In this document: positions 53,364 through 62,157 of the stretch, piece by piece
How the letters are laid out: every line of letters begins with the position of its first letter
Position numbering within the stretch: the stretch's first letter is position 1
Assembly (NCBI RefSeq): GCF_009184395.1
Contig: NZ_WEIC01000003.1
Location: 1 to 64,000 of the forward strand
DNA length: 64,000 nucleotides
Reading direction: 5' to 3'
From: Amylibacter sp. SFDW26
GTDB lineage: Bacteria; Pseudomonadota; Alphaproteobacteria; Rhodobacterales; Rhodobacteraceae
Position numbers and translations under genes: made by a program
Notes under the pieces: model-generated
Told to the model about the DNA's origin: nothing
What the model saw: only the letters and a program-made list of their open reading frames with translations
The model's database searches: none

Positions 53364-53621
53364 TTACATACCTAGCGCTTCGCGGTACAAATCCAGCACT
53401 GCTTCTTCTTCTGAAATCTCAGCTGGGTCTTTTTTACGCATTGTGATCAACTTACGCATCACTTTGGTATCGTACCCACGTGACTTCGCTTCTGCCATCA
53501 CTTCTTTTTGCTGATCTGCGATGTCTTTCTTTTCCGCATCCAAACGTTCTACACGCTCAACAAAAGAACGCAGCTCATCAGCTGCAACACGGTATGAACC
53601 TGGGTCAGATGTTTCGTTCAT
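53364..53621 (-). CDS. gapR: GapR-type nucleoid protein (DUF2312)
   Basis: An 85-aa protein, start ATG 53621 (AAGGA 7 nt upstream). The sequence LRSFVERVERLDAEKKDIADQQKEVMAEAKSRGYD is the hallmark of DUF2312/GapR, followed by VMRKLITMRKKDPAEISEEEAVLDLYREALG. GapR binds overtwisted AT-rich DNA ahead of replication and transcription forks in alphaproteobacteria. Confidence 0.95.
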   Translation of the reverse strand: MNETSDPGSYRVAADELRSFVERVERLDAEKKDIADQQKEVMAEAKSRGYDTKVMRKLITMRKKDPAEISEEEAVLDLYREALGM

Positions 53622-53740
53622 TTTAGAATCCTTCTCAAACAGAACCTCCTCCCTACCCAACTGCCGCATTTCCTACAAGACATCTTGCCCAATTTTCCTA
53701 AAACGACTAGACGAAGCTCACGAATGACAAAGGAAACCCC

Positions 53741-53944
53741 ATGATTATCGCAGGTGTTATAACCACATTATTAGGCCTTATCGGACTGATGTATTGCATC
53801 TTAAAAGCTTACAAAGCCAAAAAAGCTGGCTTGCAAGGCACTGAATTAACCGAACATCTTAAAAAGCTTGTTGCAGTAAACCTTGCTTCATTTCTATTGT
53901 CCGCAATTGGCTTAGCCTTAGTACTTGTTGGTATCTTATTCTAA
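53741..53944 (+). CDS. Small membrane protein, 67 aa
   Basis: Two predicted membrane helices (IIAGVITTLLGLIGLMYCIL and LASFLLSAIGLALVLVGILF) joined by a basic loop (KAYKAKKAG). Ribosome site AAAGGAAA lies ~10 nt before the ATG. Its 3' end overlaps the convergent hydrolase gene by 9 nt. Function unknown. Confidence 0.8.
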   Translation: MIIAGVITTLLGLIGLMYCILKAYKAKKAGLQGTELTEHLKKLVAVNLASFLLSAIGLALVLVGILF

Positions 53945-54916
53945 ACCTTTAGCCCACTCGACAATCATTGACGTTGTTTCTGCCGTTTGATTTGGACTTA
54001 AAATATCACCTGAAAGGACATGGTGATATGGATCGTCTTGCTCTGTCATCACACGTGTCTCAACCTGCGCACCAATTCCCCAGCGCGATGCCACATCTTT
54101 CACCCAAGCAGGATCTATCACTTTGTCCTCATTACTAACAAAGAATAATGCTGGCACTTCAATTGTACTGAAATCCATTTTACGCACAGCCCGTTGAACA
54201 GTCGCCATAGAAAGTGTTGATAATGTCGGATATTCATTCGTCCAATACTTTTCATGATCCGCATTCTCACCCTTAAATCCACGACGCTCACCAACAACAT
54301 AATTACCCCAATGGCGCACCCATGGAAAATCCAGCAAAGCGGTCAAGGGATTGCCAAGCTTATATGCTGGTGATGTTAAAACCACACCTGCAACTTTATC
54401 TGCATATTCAGGATTGTTCAGAACATAGGTCGTAACAGCTCCACCATTAGATGTCGCTAACACGATAACCTTTTGCCCCAAACGCCCGCCTATTTCGATC
54501 GCTTCAATAACATCTTGCACCCATTTCTCTGGGCTACCGTCCATCATCGCGTCACCAGAGCGGCCATGTCCTGCCATACGTGTATAATACAGGTTCGCAC
54601 CTAATGCATTCGCCACATCCTCTGGTACAGGGCGAATTTCATGCGATGTCCCAGAAAACCCATGCACATATAAAACAGAATATTCCGTTTGCTCACCAAC
54701 AGCTCCCGCCCAGATTACTTGTTTATGAGCGTCTTCAATGATGTCCGAAAACTGTGTTTCTTTATCGTTTAAATATCCATCGATATCCTCAGGGATCACA
54801 ACAGATGCAAATGCAACCTCTTCATTCACAGTTTCGCGTGGTCCCAACCACAGAAACAACCCCAAGATCACAATCAGACCAATCAGCCCTTTAAGCATCG
54901 TTTTGATAAACTTCAT
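53936..54916 (-). CDS. Alpha/beta hydrolase with N-terminal membrane anchor
   Basis: A 326-aa protein. An N-terminal membrane helix (residues ~8-25) is followed by an alpha/beta hydrolase fold: oxyanion strand VLYVHGFSGTSHEIRP, nucleophile elbow VLATSNGGAVT, and C-terminal acid/His (NEDKVIDP; DPYHHVL). The elbow is A-x-S-x-G, not the usual G-x-S-x-G. The substrate is unknown; lipase or esterase activity at the membrane is likely. It overlaps the next hydrolase gene by 4 nt. Confidence 0.88.
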   Translation of the reverse strand: MKFIKTMLKGLIGLIVILGLFLWLGPRETVNEEVAFASVVIPEDIDGYLNDKETQFSDIIEDAHKQVIWAGAVGEQTEYSVLYVHGFSGTSHEIRPVPEDVANALGANLYYTRMAGHGRSGDAMMDGSPEKWVQDVIEAIEIGGRLGQKVIVLATSNGGAVTTYVLNNPEYADKVAGVVLTSPAYKLGNPLTALLDFPWVRHWGNYVVGERRGFKGENADHEKYWTNEYPTLSTLSMATVQRAVRKMDFSTIEVPALFFVSNEDKVIDPAWVKDVASRWGIGAQVETRVMTEQDDPYHHVLSGDILSPNQTAETTSMIVEWAKGLE

Positions 54917-55671
54917 GTCCCCGCCTTCATCGTCACAGAATGAACCGCTCTGCGGATCATTGCCAAATTCTCTGGCTCAGAGAAGCGGTGATCAGCCCCT
55001 TTAATCAAGGATAACCGTACGTCATCCCCTGTAACATGATCCAGAATCCGCAAAGGCACCGACATATCCACATCCGCATCCGCCGTGCCATGCAGTAACC
55101 GCACTGGGAACGGAAGATCAAGTGGTTCGCGTAAAATCAGCTGATCACGCCCATCTTCAATCAGCTTTTTCGTAATGATATATGGCTCATCCGAATAATC
55201 ATTGTCCAACGCCAACTGACCATCCACCATTATCTTCTTTTGCTGTGCATCTGTAAAATTCGCCCACATACTATCTTCGGTAAAATCAGGTGCCGCTGCA
55301 ATGCCAACCAAACCCGAAATCCATTCAGGAATACGTTTCGCCATTAACAAAGCAATCCACCCCCCCATAGAGGAACCCACAAGGATTTGTTTTCCATCTG
55401 TCAGTTCAGAAATAATTTCTAAAGCATCATCAGCCCAATCGCCAATACAACCATCTTCAAATTTTCCAGACGACAAGCCATGTCCCGAATAATCAAACCG
55501 CAAAAATGGCCGCCCATTGGATTTGGCCCAGTCTTCTAAGAAAACAGCTTTTGTCCCCTCCATATCGGATTTAAACCCACCCAGAAATACAACACCCACA
55601 CCTTCGCCATCGGTTTTGTGATAAGCAATCTTGCGTCCTAATGATGTGTCAAAAAACTGTGGTTCCGTCAT
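54913..55671 (-). CDS. Alpha/beta hydrolase (BEM46-like/acylglycerol-like)
   Basis: A 252-aa hydrolase with oxyanion strand VVFLGGFKSDMEG, FDYSGHGLSSG, nucleophile elbow LVGSSMGGW (Ser), LLHGTADADVD (Asp) and GADHRFSEP (His). All catalytic triad residues are visible. No signal peptide. It is coupled by ATGA to the membrane-anchored hydrolase downstream. Confidence 0.92.
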   Translation of the reverse strand: MTEPQFFDTSLGRKIAYHKTDGEGVGVVFLGGFKSDMEGTKAVFLEDWAKSNGRPFLRFDYSGHGLSSGKFEDGCIGDWADDALEIISELTDGKQILVGSSMGGWIALLMAKRIPEWISGLVGIAAAPDFTEDSMWANFTDAQQKKIMVDGQLALDNDYSDEPYIITKKLIEDGRDQLILREPLDLPFPVRLLHGTADADVDMSVPLRILDHVTGDDVRLSLIKGADHRFSEPENLAMIRRAVHSVTMKAGT

Positions 55672-55836
55672 TGTCCTAAATCCAACCTGTGTAAAGTAAA
55701 GGGGTTATGCTTCTCAGATTAGTTTTCCCGCCATACAAGCGCAAGAAGAGTTGACAATTTTCCCATCTCTGGCAAAAGAAACGCACATAACCGCAACCGG
55801 GCGTTTCGTAGGCGCCAAAATGAGGAGAACAGCATC

Positions 55837-57783
55837 ATGGCTGACATTACCCTTACCCTACCCGATGGAAACCAACGCAACTATCCAGCTGGCACAACAG
55901 GTATGGAAGTCGCAAAAGACATTTCCACATCCTTGGGCAAAAAAGCCATCAGCTGTTCCGTAGACGGCACGCACCGCGATCTGTCTCGTCCAATTGATGC
56001 GGACGCAAGCTTTGCCATCCACACAATGCAGGATGAAGCACAAGCACTTGAATTGATCCGCCACGACTGCGCCCATATTATGGCACGCGCCGTCCAAGAA
56101 ATTTGGCCAGACGTAAAAGTCACCATCGGCCCTGTTATCAAAAACGGTTGGTACTATGATTTCGACCGCGAAGAAGCATTTACACCCGAAGACTTGGCGA
56201 CAATCGAAAAGAAGATGAAAGAGATCATCAACAAACGTGATCTTGTACGTACCGAAACATGGGATCGCGCCCGTGCACTAAAGCATTACGAGGATAACAA
56301 TGAGCCTTATAAAGTAGAGCTTGTGAATATGATCCCCGAAGGCGAAGATCTGCGCATGTACTGGCATGGCGATTGGCAAGACCTTTGCCGTGGCCCGCAT
56401 CTTGTACACACAGGTCAAGTTCCTGCCGATGCATTCAAATTGATGAACGTTGCAGGTGCCTATTGGCGCGGTGACAGCAACAATGCAATGTTGCAACGTA
56501 TCTACGGCGTGGCGTTTAAAAACAAAGAAGACCTAAAAGCGCATCTTCACATGCTGGAAGAAGCAGCTTTACGTGACCACCGTAAACTGGGCCGTGAAAT
56601 GGACTTGTTCCACATGCAAGAAGAAGCACCAGGGCAAGTATTTTGGCACCCGAATGGCTGGCGCATCTATACAATGTTACAAGATTATATGCGTCGTCGC
56701 CAAACCGCTGGCGGCTACGTCGAAGTGAACACACCACAAGTGGTGGATCGCAAGCTTTGGGAAGCCTCAGGTCACTGGGAAAAATACCAAGAAAATATGT
56801 TCATCGTTGAAGTCGACGAAGACCACGCACGCGAAAAAGCAGTGAATGCATTGAAACCAATGAACTGCCCATGCCACGTGCAAATCTTCAACCAAGGCTT
56901 GAAATCATACCGCGACCTGCCATTGCGCATGGCTGAATTCGGCTCTTGTAACCGCTACGAGCCATCAGGTGCGTTGCACGGCATCATGCGTGTACGCGGC
57001 TTCACACAGGATGATGGTCACATTTTCTGCCGTGAAGATCAGATCGAAAGTGAAACAGCGGTCTATATCGATTTCCTAAGCAATGTTTACAAAGATTTAG
57101 GTTTTGAAAACTTCCGCGTGAAATTCTCAGACCGTCCTGAAAAACGCTCTGGTTCGGATGAGGTTTGGGATAAAGCTGAAACCGCTTTGTTAGCGGCAAC
57201 ACGTGCCGCTGGCATCGAACCAGAAATCAACCCAGGCGAAGGCGCGTTTTATGGCCCGAAACTAGAGTTCGTTCTAACCGACGCCATTGGTCGTGACTGG
57301 CAATGTGGTACACACCAAGTTGATTTCGTGCTACCAGAACGCTTAGATGCAAACTTCATCGGCGAAGACGGCAACAAACACCGTCCTGTGATGTTGCACC
57401 GTGCCACATTAGGATCGTTTGAACGCTTCATCGGCATTTTAATCGAAAACTTCTCTGGCAAACTGCCATTCTGGTTGGCGCCACGCCAAGTTGTTGTCGC
57501 CTCTATCGTAACCGATGCAAATGACTACGTAGCTGAAACAGTTGCTAAACTACAAGCGGCTGGTATTCGTGCAGAAGCCGACGTTCGCAATGAAAAAATC
57601 AACTACAAAGTCCGCGAGCATTCATTGGGCAAAGTTCCAGTGATCTTAGCGGTCGGTATGCGTGAGGTCGAAGAGGGCACAGTCTCTGTACGCCGTTTAG
57701 GCAACAAGCAAACCTCAGTGCAAGCTTTAACAGACGTAATTGCTGAATTATCAGTCGACGCAACACCACCGGATATGCGTTAA
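55837..57783 (+). CDS. thrS: Threonyl-tRNA synthetase
   Basis: A 648-aa class II synthetase charging tRNA-Thr. The N-terminal TGS domain ([24 protein letters not shown]) and the editing domain ([30 protein letters not shown]) precede the catalytic core with [12 protein letters not shown] (zinc Cys), motif 2 [25 protein letters not shown], and motif 3 [17 protein letters not shown]. The C-terminal anticodon-binding domain ends SVRRLGNKQ. Complete and typical. The start is preceded by GAGGAG. Confidence 0.98.
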   Translation: MADITLTLPDGNQRNYPAGTTGMEVAKDISTSLGKKAISCSVDGTHRDLSRPIDADASFAIHTMQDEAQALELIRHDCAHIMARAVQEIWPDVKVTIGPVIKNGWYYDFDREEAFTPEDLATIEKKMKEIINKRDLVRTETWDRARALKHYEDNNEPYKVELVNMIPEGEDLRMYWHGDWQDLCRGPHLVHTGQVPADAFKLMNVAGAYWRGDSNNAMLQRIYGVAFKNKEDLKAHLHMLEEAALRDHRKLGREMDLFHMQEEAPGQVFWHPNGWRIYTMLQDYMRRRQTAGGYVEVNTPQVVDRKLWEASGHWEKYQENMFIVEVDEDHAREKAVNALKPMNCPCHVQIFNQGLKSYRDLPLRMAEFGSCNRYEPSGALHGIMRVRGFTQDDGHIFCREDQIESETAVYIDFLSNVYKDLGFENFRVKFSDRPEKRSGSDEVWDKAETALLAATRAAGIEPEINPGEGAFYGPKLEFVLTDAIGRDWQCGTHQVDFVLPERLDANFIGEDGNKHRPVMLHRATLGSFERFIGILIENFSGKLPFWLAPRQVVVASIVTDANDYVAETVAKLQAAGIRAEADVRNEKINYKVREHSLGKVPVILAVGMREVEEGTVSVRRLGNKQTSVQALTDVIAELSVDATPPDMR

Positions 57784-57802
57784 ACGCTGAATAAAGAATA
57801 CA

Positions 57803-57831
57803 AAAAGGGCGGATAAAATTTCCGCCCTTTT
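57803..57831. terminator. Bidirectional terminator after thrS
   Basis: AAAAGGGCGGA-TAAAATT-TCCGCCCTTTT forms an 11-bp stem with a T-rich 3' side on either strand. It separates the convergent thrS and the tautomerase-like gene. Confidence 0.9.
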
Positions 57832-57835
57832 GCTT

Positions 57836-58162
57836 TTAAACCGTGTGCTGGTTGGTGATATAAGTATCTAGGTTATATTCAACCGATAATGAAAACGCGC
57901 AGCTTTGATGGATATGCGCTTTAATCGCCTTCTCTAACTCTTCCGTCAAAGACACCGTAAACGCACGATCACGATGTGGCTTTTGCAACAAGGCTACCGT
58001 CACCAAAATATGCGTATGATTGAACTGATCAGCAGGATAAGCACGGCCTTTACATGCCCCAGCCCCTGTATCCTTACCAAGGATAGTTTCTTCTATAGCT
58101 TGCAAAATTTCTTCTGCATTAATATCCAAATCACTACTATATTTTATGTCTGCATGGGGCAT
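57836..58162 (-). CDS. 5-carboxymethyl-2-hydroxymuconate isomerase-like tautomerase
   Basis: A 108-aa protein starting MPHADIKYSSDLDI, as in CHMI/MIF-fold tautomerases where Pro after cleaved Met is the catalytic base. The conserved HTHILVTVALLQKPHRD and SLTEELEKAIKAHI segments fit the trimeric CHMI family. In the homoprotocatechuate pathway it isomerises CHM; no other pathway gene is nearby. Confidence 0.8.
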   Translation of the reverse strand: MPHADIKYSSDLDINAEEILQAIEETILGKDTGAGACKGRAYPADQFNHTHILVTVALLQKPHRDRAFTVSLTEELEKAIKAHIHQSCAFSLSVEYNLDTYITNQHTV

Positions 58163-58290
58163 AATTTATATCCTTTTACGCAATTATTTATGCTTTTTGT
58201 AATCAGCATATCTTATTATTTCTAGACTCATATATATGAAAAATATCACAAAGATGTTGCACAAACTTGATTTTATAAAGAATTTCCTCC

Positions 58291-58782
58291 TTAAACGATT
58301 TCAGGTGCGACAAGACCTTTTGTAATCCCCGCTTGAACGGGTCTTTCTAAATATGTGGACAAAACCATATAGCTTTTAGTCGCCGTTACACTGGGCATGG
58401 CATAAAGTTTTGCCAATAAAGCTTCCATCGCTTGCGATGTTTCCATACGAACCTTTAACAACATACATGTATCACCTGTTACAGAATGGATTTCCTCAAC
58501 CTCTGGCAATTCGGCCAATGCCATCAGTTCTTTAGTTTTCCCCCACCCTGTCGTATCCACATGAATGAACGCTAAGAACCCTTTACCAGTCTCTGCTGCA
58601 TCTAAGGATGCGACAACAGACTTGATGCGCCCAGATGCTTTATGTCGTTTCACACGTTCGTGCACTGCAGGTGCGGACAGTCCAACCAGATTGCCCAACT
58701 CGGCATAACTACGCTCTGCATTCTCAGTCAAAAGCCCTAATAACTTTCGGTCAATTGCGTCTAAACCTTTTCCATCTTTCAT
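58291..58782 (-). CDS. Lrp/AsnC-family transcriptional regulator
   Basis: A 163-aa regulator. The HTH (LDAIDRKLLGLLTENAERSYAELGNLVGLSAPAVHERVKRHKASG) is followed by a RAM ligand-sensing domain (AFIHVDTTGW, EEIHSVTGDTCMLLKVRM). It is divergent from an MFS gene across 104 nt and probably controls it in response to an amino acid. Confidence 0.93.
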   Translation of the reverse strand: MKDGKGLDAIDRKLLGLLTENAERSYAELGNLVGLSAPAVHERVKRHKASGRIKSVVASLDAAETGKGFLAFIHVDTTGWGKTKELMALAELPEVEEIHSVTGDTCMLLKVRMETSQAMEALLAKLYAMPSVTATKSYMVLSTYLERPVQAGITKGLVAPEIV

Positions 58783-58886
58783 TTATACAGAACCTCATTC
58801 GTATTTATTTAATTCGGGTACATTTCACTTTAACTTTATTTAATTCTGCAAAATAACAAGAGTCAATTACAGCATACGAGACATCA

Positions 58887-60026
58887 ATGAACCCTATTCT
58901 TCTTCTAACCCTCTCTATTGGTATCATAGGATCCAACTCATTGGTTCTCAGCCCGATCGCAGGCGAGGTTGCGCTTTCTTATGATAATCGCTCAGCATCT
59001 GACATCTTAATCGCCTCTGCACTCTATGGTATAGCCACCGCTATAAGCGCCCTCATCCTTGCACCACAGGCAGATAGTTATGGGTTAAGGAAATCGCTCT
59101 TTTGGTCCCTGATTGCTGCAACTGTTGGATTAAGCGCAAGCGCCCTTGCCCCTTCTTTGATCTTTCTTTGTATTTCACAAAGCCTGATCGGCCTTGCAGC
59201 GGGCGTTGCTCTACCTGCAACATATGGATTGGCAGCAGAAATCGCCACAAAGGGACGCGAAAGTGAAACTATGGGAAAAGTGCTTACAGGGTGGACTTTG
59301 AGCTTGGTCATTGGTGTTACCCTTTCAGCACTTATTGCCGACTGGTTACACTGGCGAATTGTTTTCCTAAGCATGGCATTGATCAGTGGTGTCATCGCCA
59401 TTTTTGTCAAAACTATCGCAAGACACGAAAAGCACATAATCAAGTTTAAGAAAACATCACCACTCACAGCACTGTATATACCAGGCATATCTGGCGCACT
59501 CATATCAGTCGCAGCATTTATGACAGCTTTTTACGGTCTTTACTCCTTTCTAGGCGCACATATGCAAACCACTCTTGTCGTACCTACGTCCTATATCGGC
59601 TTGGCATCCTTAGCTTATGGCATCGGCTTTGGGCTAATCACCCCCATTGATCGCTTCATAGACCAATACGGCCCACATCGCGTTGCACCATTGGTATTCA
59701 CAACCATGATCGCGGCTTATGGCTTATTATCGATTGCATCAGGCACAGCTTATATACTCATCCTAAGTTGTGTTGTCTGGGGGGGCGTAAATCATCTAGG
59801 CCTGAACTTATTGGTTGGGCGTCTAACAGCAATTGACCCCACTCAACGTGCATCAATCATGGGACTATACAGCGCTGTAACATATGCCTCCATGTTTATA
59901 GGAGCTACCGCTTTTAAACCTATTTTTGATTATTATGGCTTTGCCGTCATCGCAATACTCTCTGCCATCTGCATCGTCCCTGCCCTTTGGAATTCATTAC
60001 GCCCAACACTTCACCCCGCCGACTAA
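58887..60026 (+). CDS. MFS transporter
   Basis: A 379-aa protein with about twelve membrane helices and an MFS loop (LAPQADSYGLRKSLFWSL, residues ~56-73, the D-x-x-G-R/K-R/K motif). The GWTLSLVIGVTLSALIADWLHWR segment resembles the antiporter motif of drug or amino-acid exporters. Its divergent Lrp/AsnC regulator suggests amino-acid efflux. Substrate not determined. Confidence 0.9.
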   Translation: MNPILLLTLSIGIIGSNSLVLSPIAGEVALSYDNRSASDILIASALYGIATAISALILAPQADSYGLRKSLFWSLIAATVGLSASALAPSLIFLCISQSLIGLAAGVALPATYGLAAEIATKGRESETMGKVLTGWTLSLVIGVTLSALIADWLHWRIVFLSMALISGVIAIFVKTIARHEKHIIKFKKTSPLTALYIPGISGALISVAAFMTAFYGLYSFLGAHMQTTLVVPTSYIGLASLAYGIGFGLITPIDRFIDQYGPHRVAPLVFTTMIAAYGLLSIASGTAYILILSCVVWGGVNHLGLNLLVGRLTAIDPTQRASIMGLYSAVTYASMFIGATAFKPIFDYYGFAVIAILSAICIVPALWNSLRPTLHPAD

Positions 60027-60155
60027 TGGCTAAAAACCGTTGCATAAAATCCACCATAACTTTAATCGAAACGTCAAATTTGCGCCATATTTCCAGCTCA
60101 GCATCTTTAGAATAACGACTCGCACTAATGCGGGCGCAAATGAAAGAGCAGACCA

Positions 60156-60353
60156 ATGGCAAGTAATAAGAAGTACCAATTAAACGGTGTATCTTTGGCT
60201 ACTCCACCAGAATTCATGGGTGGTCGCACAGAGACACATATGGAAAAAACCAACTGGCTAAAGCGCACAGGTACAAAAATGCGCCGCAAGGATAAGATGA
60301 AAACATCTGATCCAATCAGGTTTTATGACGGCATCCAAACTTTATATGGTTAA
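60156..60353 (+). CDS. Small conserved-looking basic protein, 65 aa
   Basis: A basic protein starting MASNKKYQLNGVSLATPPEF and containing a Lys/Arg-rich stretch (KTNWLKRTGTKMRRKDKMK). AGAGCAG lies 8 nt before the ATG. Its 3' end overlaps the MocR gene end by 4 nt. A nucleic-acid-binding role is possible from the charge only. Confidence 0.55.
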   Translation: MASNKKYQLNGVSLATPPEFMGGRTETHMEKTNWLKRTGTKMRRKDKMKTSDPIRFYDGIQTLYG

Positions 60354-61735
60354 GTGTCAACATCCATCGGTGGCGAGCTAAGTAAGCGATCTATCGTTGT
60401 TAAAGCATCCCCATATGCCCCAATCGGTACACTTGAATTCAGGGATATCCGTACAGCATGTGGTGTTGGCATGTTATTCAATGCAAATTCATCGGCTGCG
60501 CGCACGATTATAGATTCACGCTCGCATGCCATAGTAAAGGATGATGCCCGCCAACCACGTGGAAGTTGAAGCCAAATAAATGGCACATCGCGGCGCCACG
60601 ATATATCCCATTTGCCCAAACGATTGACTGTGTATTCCACACGTTTGCTCACCGTTTCCAAAACCCTGCGTCTGGTTGTTGCAGCATCACCCGATGTCAG
60701 CAATTCAGCAGCAACATCCGTTACCAATCCCGACACACCAAAACTTGCAGTTTGCATCAAACGCGTTGCTACAGAAACTTTATCGTCTGGGCATAATAGA
60801 TACCCAAACCGCAATCCTGCCGAAACGGACTTAGAAAACGATGACAAATACCATGCTCGCTCAGGGCATATGTTTATGAAACTCGGTACTTTCGCAGGGC
60901 CAATACCCCAACAATCATCTTCAATCACCTGAAAATCATATCGGCGTGCTAAATTCGCAATTGCCAAACGGCGCTCAAGCGGCATCTCACCCGTTGTTGG
61001 GTTCAAAACATTACAAGACGTAAACAACGCCTTAAATGGTTTGCGCTTATAAACCGTTTCCAAGTGCTCAGGAATAATCCCAAACTCATCTGTTTTAACA
61101 CCCAGCAAATCCGCACGCTGCCCCTGCACCGCATATCGAATACCTGGATATGTCAATGCATCCAAAGCGATCGCACCAATACCATCAGACAAAACAGCAG
61201 CACAGGCCAATCCAATCGCATTTTGTCCGCCATTGGTCACAACTAGGTTTTCATGATTACAATACACATTCGAATATTCCATCCACTTCGCCAAATGTGG
61301 ATAGATCGCATGACGGCCATCACGTTCGGGGTAATATAAATATTCATCCGCTTTTGCCTGACCAACTTTAATAATTGCGCGTTGCAACGCCTCGGCCTGA
61401 CCGACATTCGTCGTATTTGTATTGCGCAGATTGATCAGTTGATCAGGAACTGTGCCAAAGGTTTTCGAAAACTCGCCAACATGTTCTGTTTTACCAGCAA
61501 CAAATGTACCGCGCCCAACAGTCGCTTGCAGCAACCCTTCTGAAATACCTTCTTTATACGCCCGCGCTACAGTACCAGGCGTAACCCCTATATCCCATGC
61601 AAGATCACGTACGGGTGGCAGCTTTGCACCTGCCTCTAAAGTTCCTTTGGCAATATCAGACCTTAAAGCAGCTACAACGGCTTTGTATTTCGGTCCATCA
61701 AAATCTGATAAGGTCGGCTGCCAAATTGTACCCAT
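60350..61735 (-). CDS. MocR/PdxR-family regulator (GntR HTH fused to aminotransferase domain)
   Basis: A 461-aa protein. A GntR-type winged helix (residues ~10-80: SDIAKGTLEAGAKLPPVRDLAWDIGVTPGTVARAYKEG) is fused to a type I aminotransferase fold, with the PLP Lys in SSFSKSVSAGLRFGYL. Such regulators sense PLP or amino-donor ligands. It is divergent from the DUF1127 gene, and repeats resembling MocR operators lie between the two. Confidence 0.95.
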   Translation of the reverse strand: MGTIWQPTLSDFDGPKYKAVVAALRSDIAKGTLEAGAKLPPVRDLAWDIGVTPGTVARAYKEGISEGLLQATVGRGTFVAGKTEHVGEFSKTFGTVPDQLINLRNTNTTNVGQAEALQRAIIKVGQAKADEYLYYPERDGRHAIYPHLAKWMEYSNVYCNHENLVVTNGGQNAIGLACAAVLSDGIGAIALDALTYPGIRYAVQGQRADLLGVKTDEFGIIPEHLETVYKRKPFKALFTSCNVLNPTTGEMPLERRLAIANLARRYDFQVIEDDCWGIGPAKVPSFINICPERAWYLSSFSKSVSAGLRFGYLLCPDDKVSVATRLMQTASFGVSGLVTDVAAELLTSGDAATTRRRVLETVSKRVEYTVNRLGKWDISWRRDVPFIWLQLPRGWRASSFTMACERESIIVRAADEFALNNMPTPHAVRISLNSSVPIGAYGDALTTIDRLLSSPPMDVDT

Positions 61736-61816
61736 TACAATATTTCCCTAGCGTAACTATACGAATCTTTGTATCACATAATTACAAGTACAATATAAAT
61801 TGTACCAATACAATAT
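61725..61816. promoter_or_regulatory. Probable operator region of the MocR regulator
   Basis: ATTGTACCCATTACAAT (61725-61741) overlaps the MocR start, and GTACAATATAAATTGTAC (61788-61805) with TACAATA (61809-61815) lie between the divergent genes. The repeated ATTGTA/TACAAT units in direct and inverted arrangement are typical of MocR sites. That MocR binds them is inference. Confidence 0.5.
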
Positions 61817-61830
61817 GGAAAGTTAGGAAA

Positions 61831-62064
61831 ATGGCTTATAATCACTCATATACTGCTGAAATCGCGTTAAATTTAGCTAACCGTGCGGACTTACCAGTCC
61901 TTTCACAGGTGGCTATTCGTTTTGCGAATACAGTGGCTAAGTGGGCTGATCGATACAAATCTCGCCGTGATCTTAGTACAATGACACCAGAACGGTTAAA
62001 AGACATCGGGATTACAGAATACGATGCTTACCATGAATCTCGCAAGTCATTCTGGCGCGAATAG
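61831..62064 (+). CDS. DUF1127 protein
   Basis: A 77-aa protein. The C-terminal half carries the DUF1127 motif (WADRYKSRRDLSTMTPERLKDIGIT). Ribosome site TTAGGAAA precedes ATG 61831. Such proteins in alphaproteobacteria influence RNA and phosphate/carbon metabolism. Its promoter region contains the MocR-like repeats, so it may be controlled by the divergent regulator. Confidence 0.88.
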   Translation: MAYNHSYTAEIALNLANRADLPVLSQVAIRFANTVAKWADRYKSRRDLSTMTPERLKDIGITEYDAYHESRKSFWRE

Positions 62065-62109
62065 TTTCCCCTTTGCGCGGTTCGTGCAGATTTTACCGCG
62101 CAAAAAAAA

Positions 62110-62139
62110 GCGCCCGTCTTTTCTTCCGAAGACGGGCGC
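62110..62139 (-). terminator. Terminator of the FAD-GcvT dehydrogenase gene
   Basis: GCGCCCGTCTT-TTCTTCCG-AAGACGGGCGC forms an 11-bp stem. On the minus strand it is followed by a run of eight T. It may also end the convergent DUF1127 transcript. Confidence 0.9.
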
Positions 62140-62157
62140 GTCTGCTTTAAACTTACT

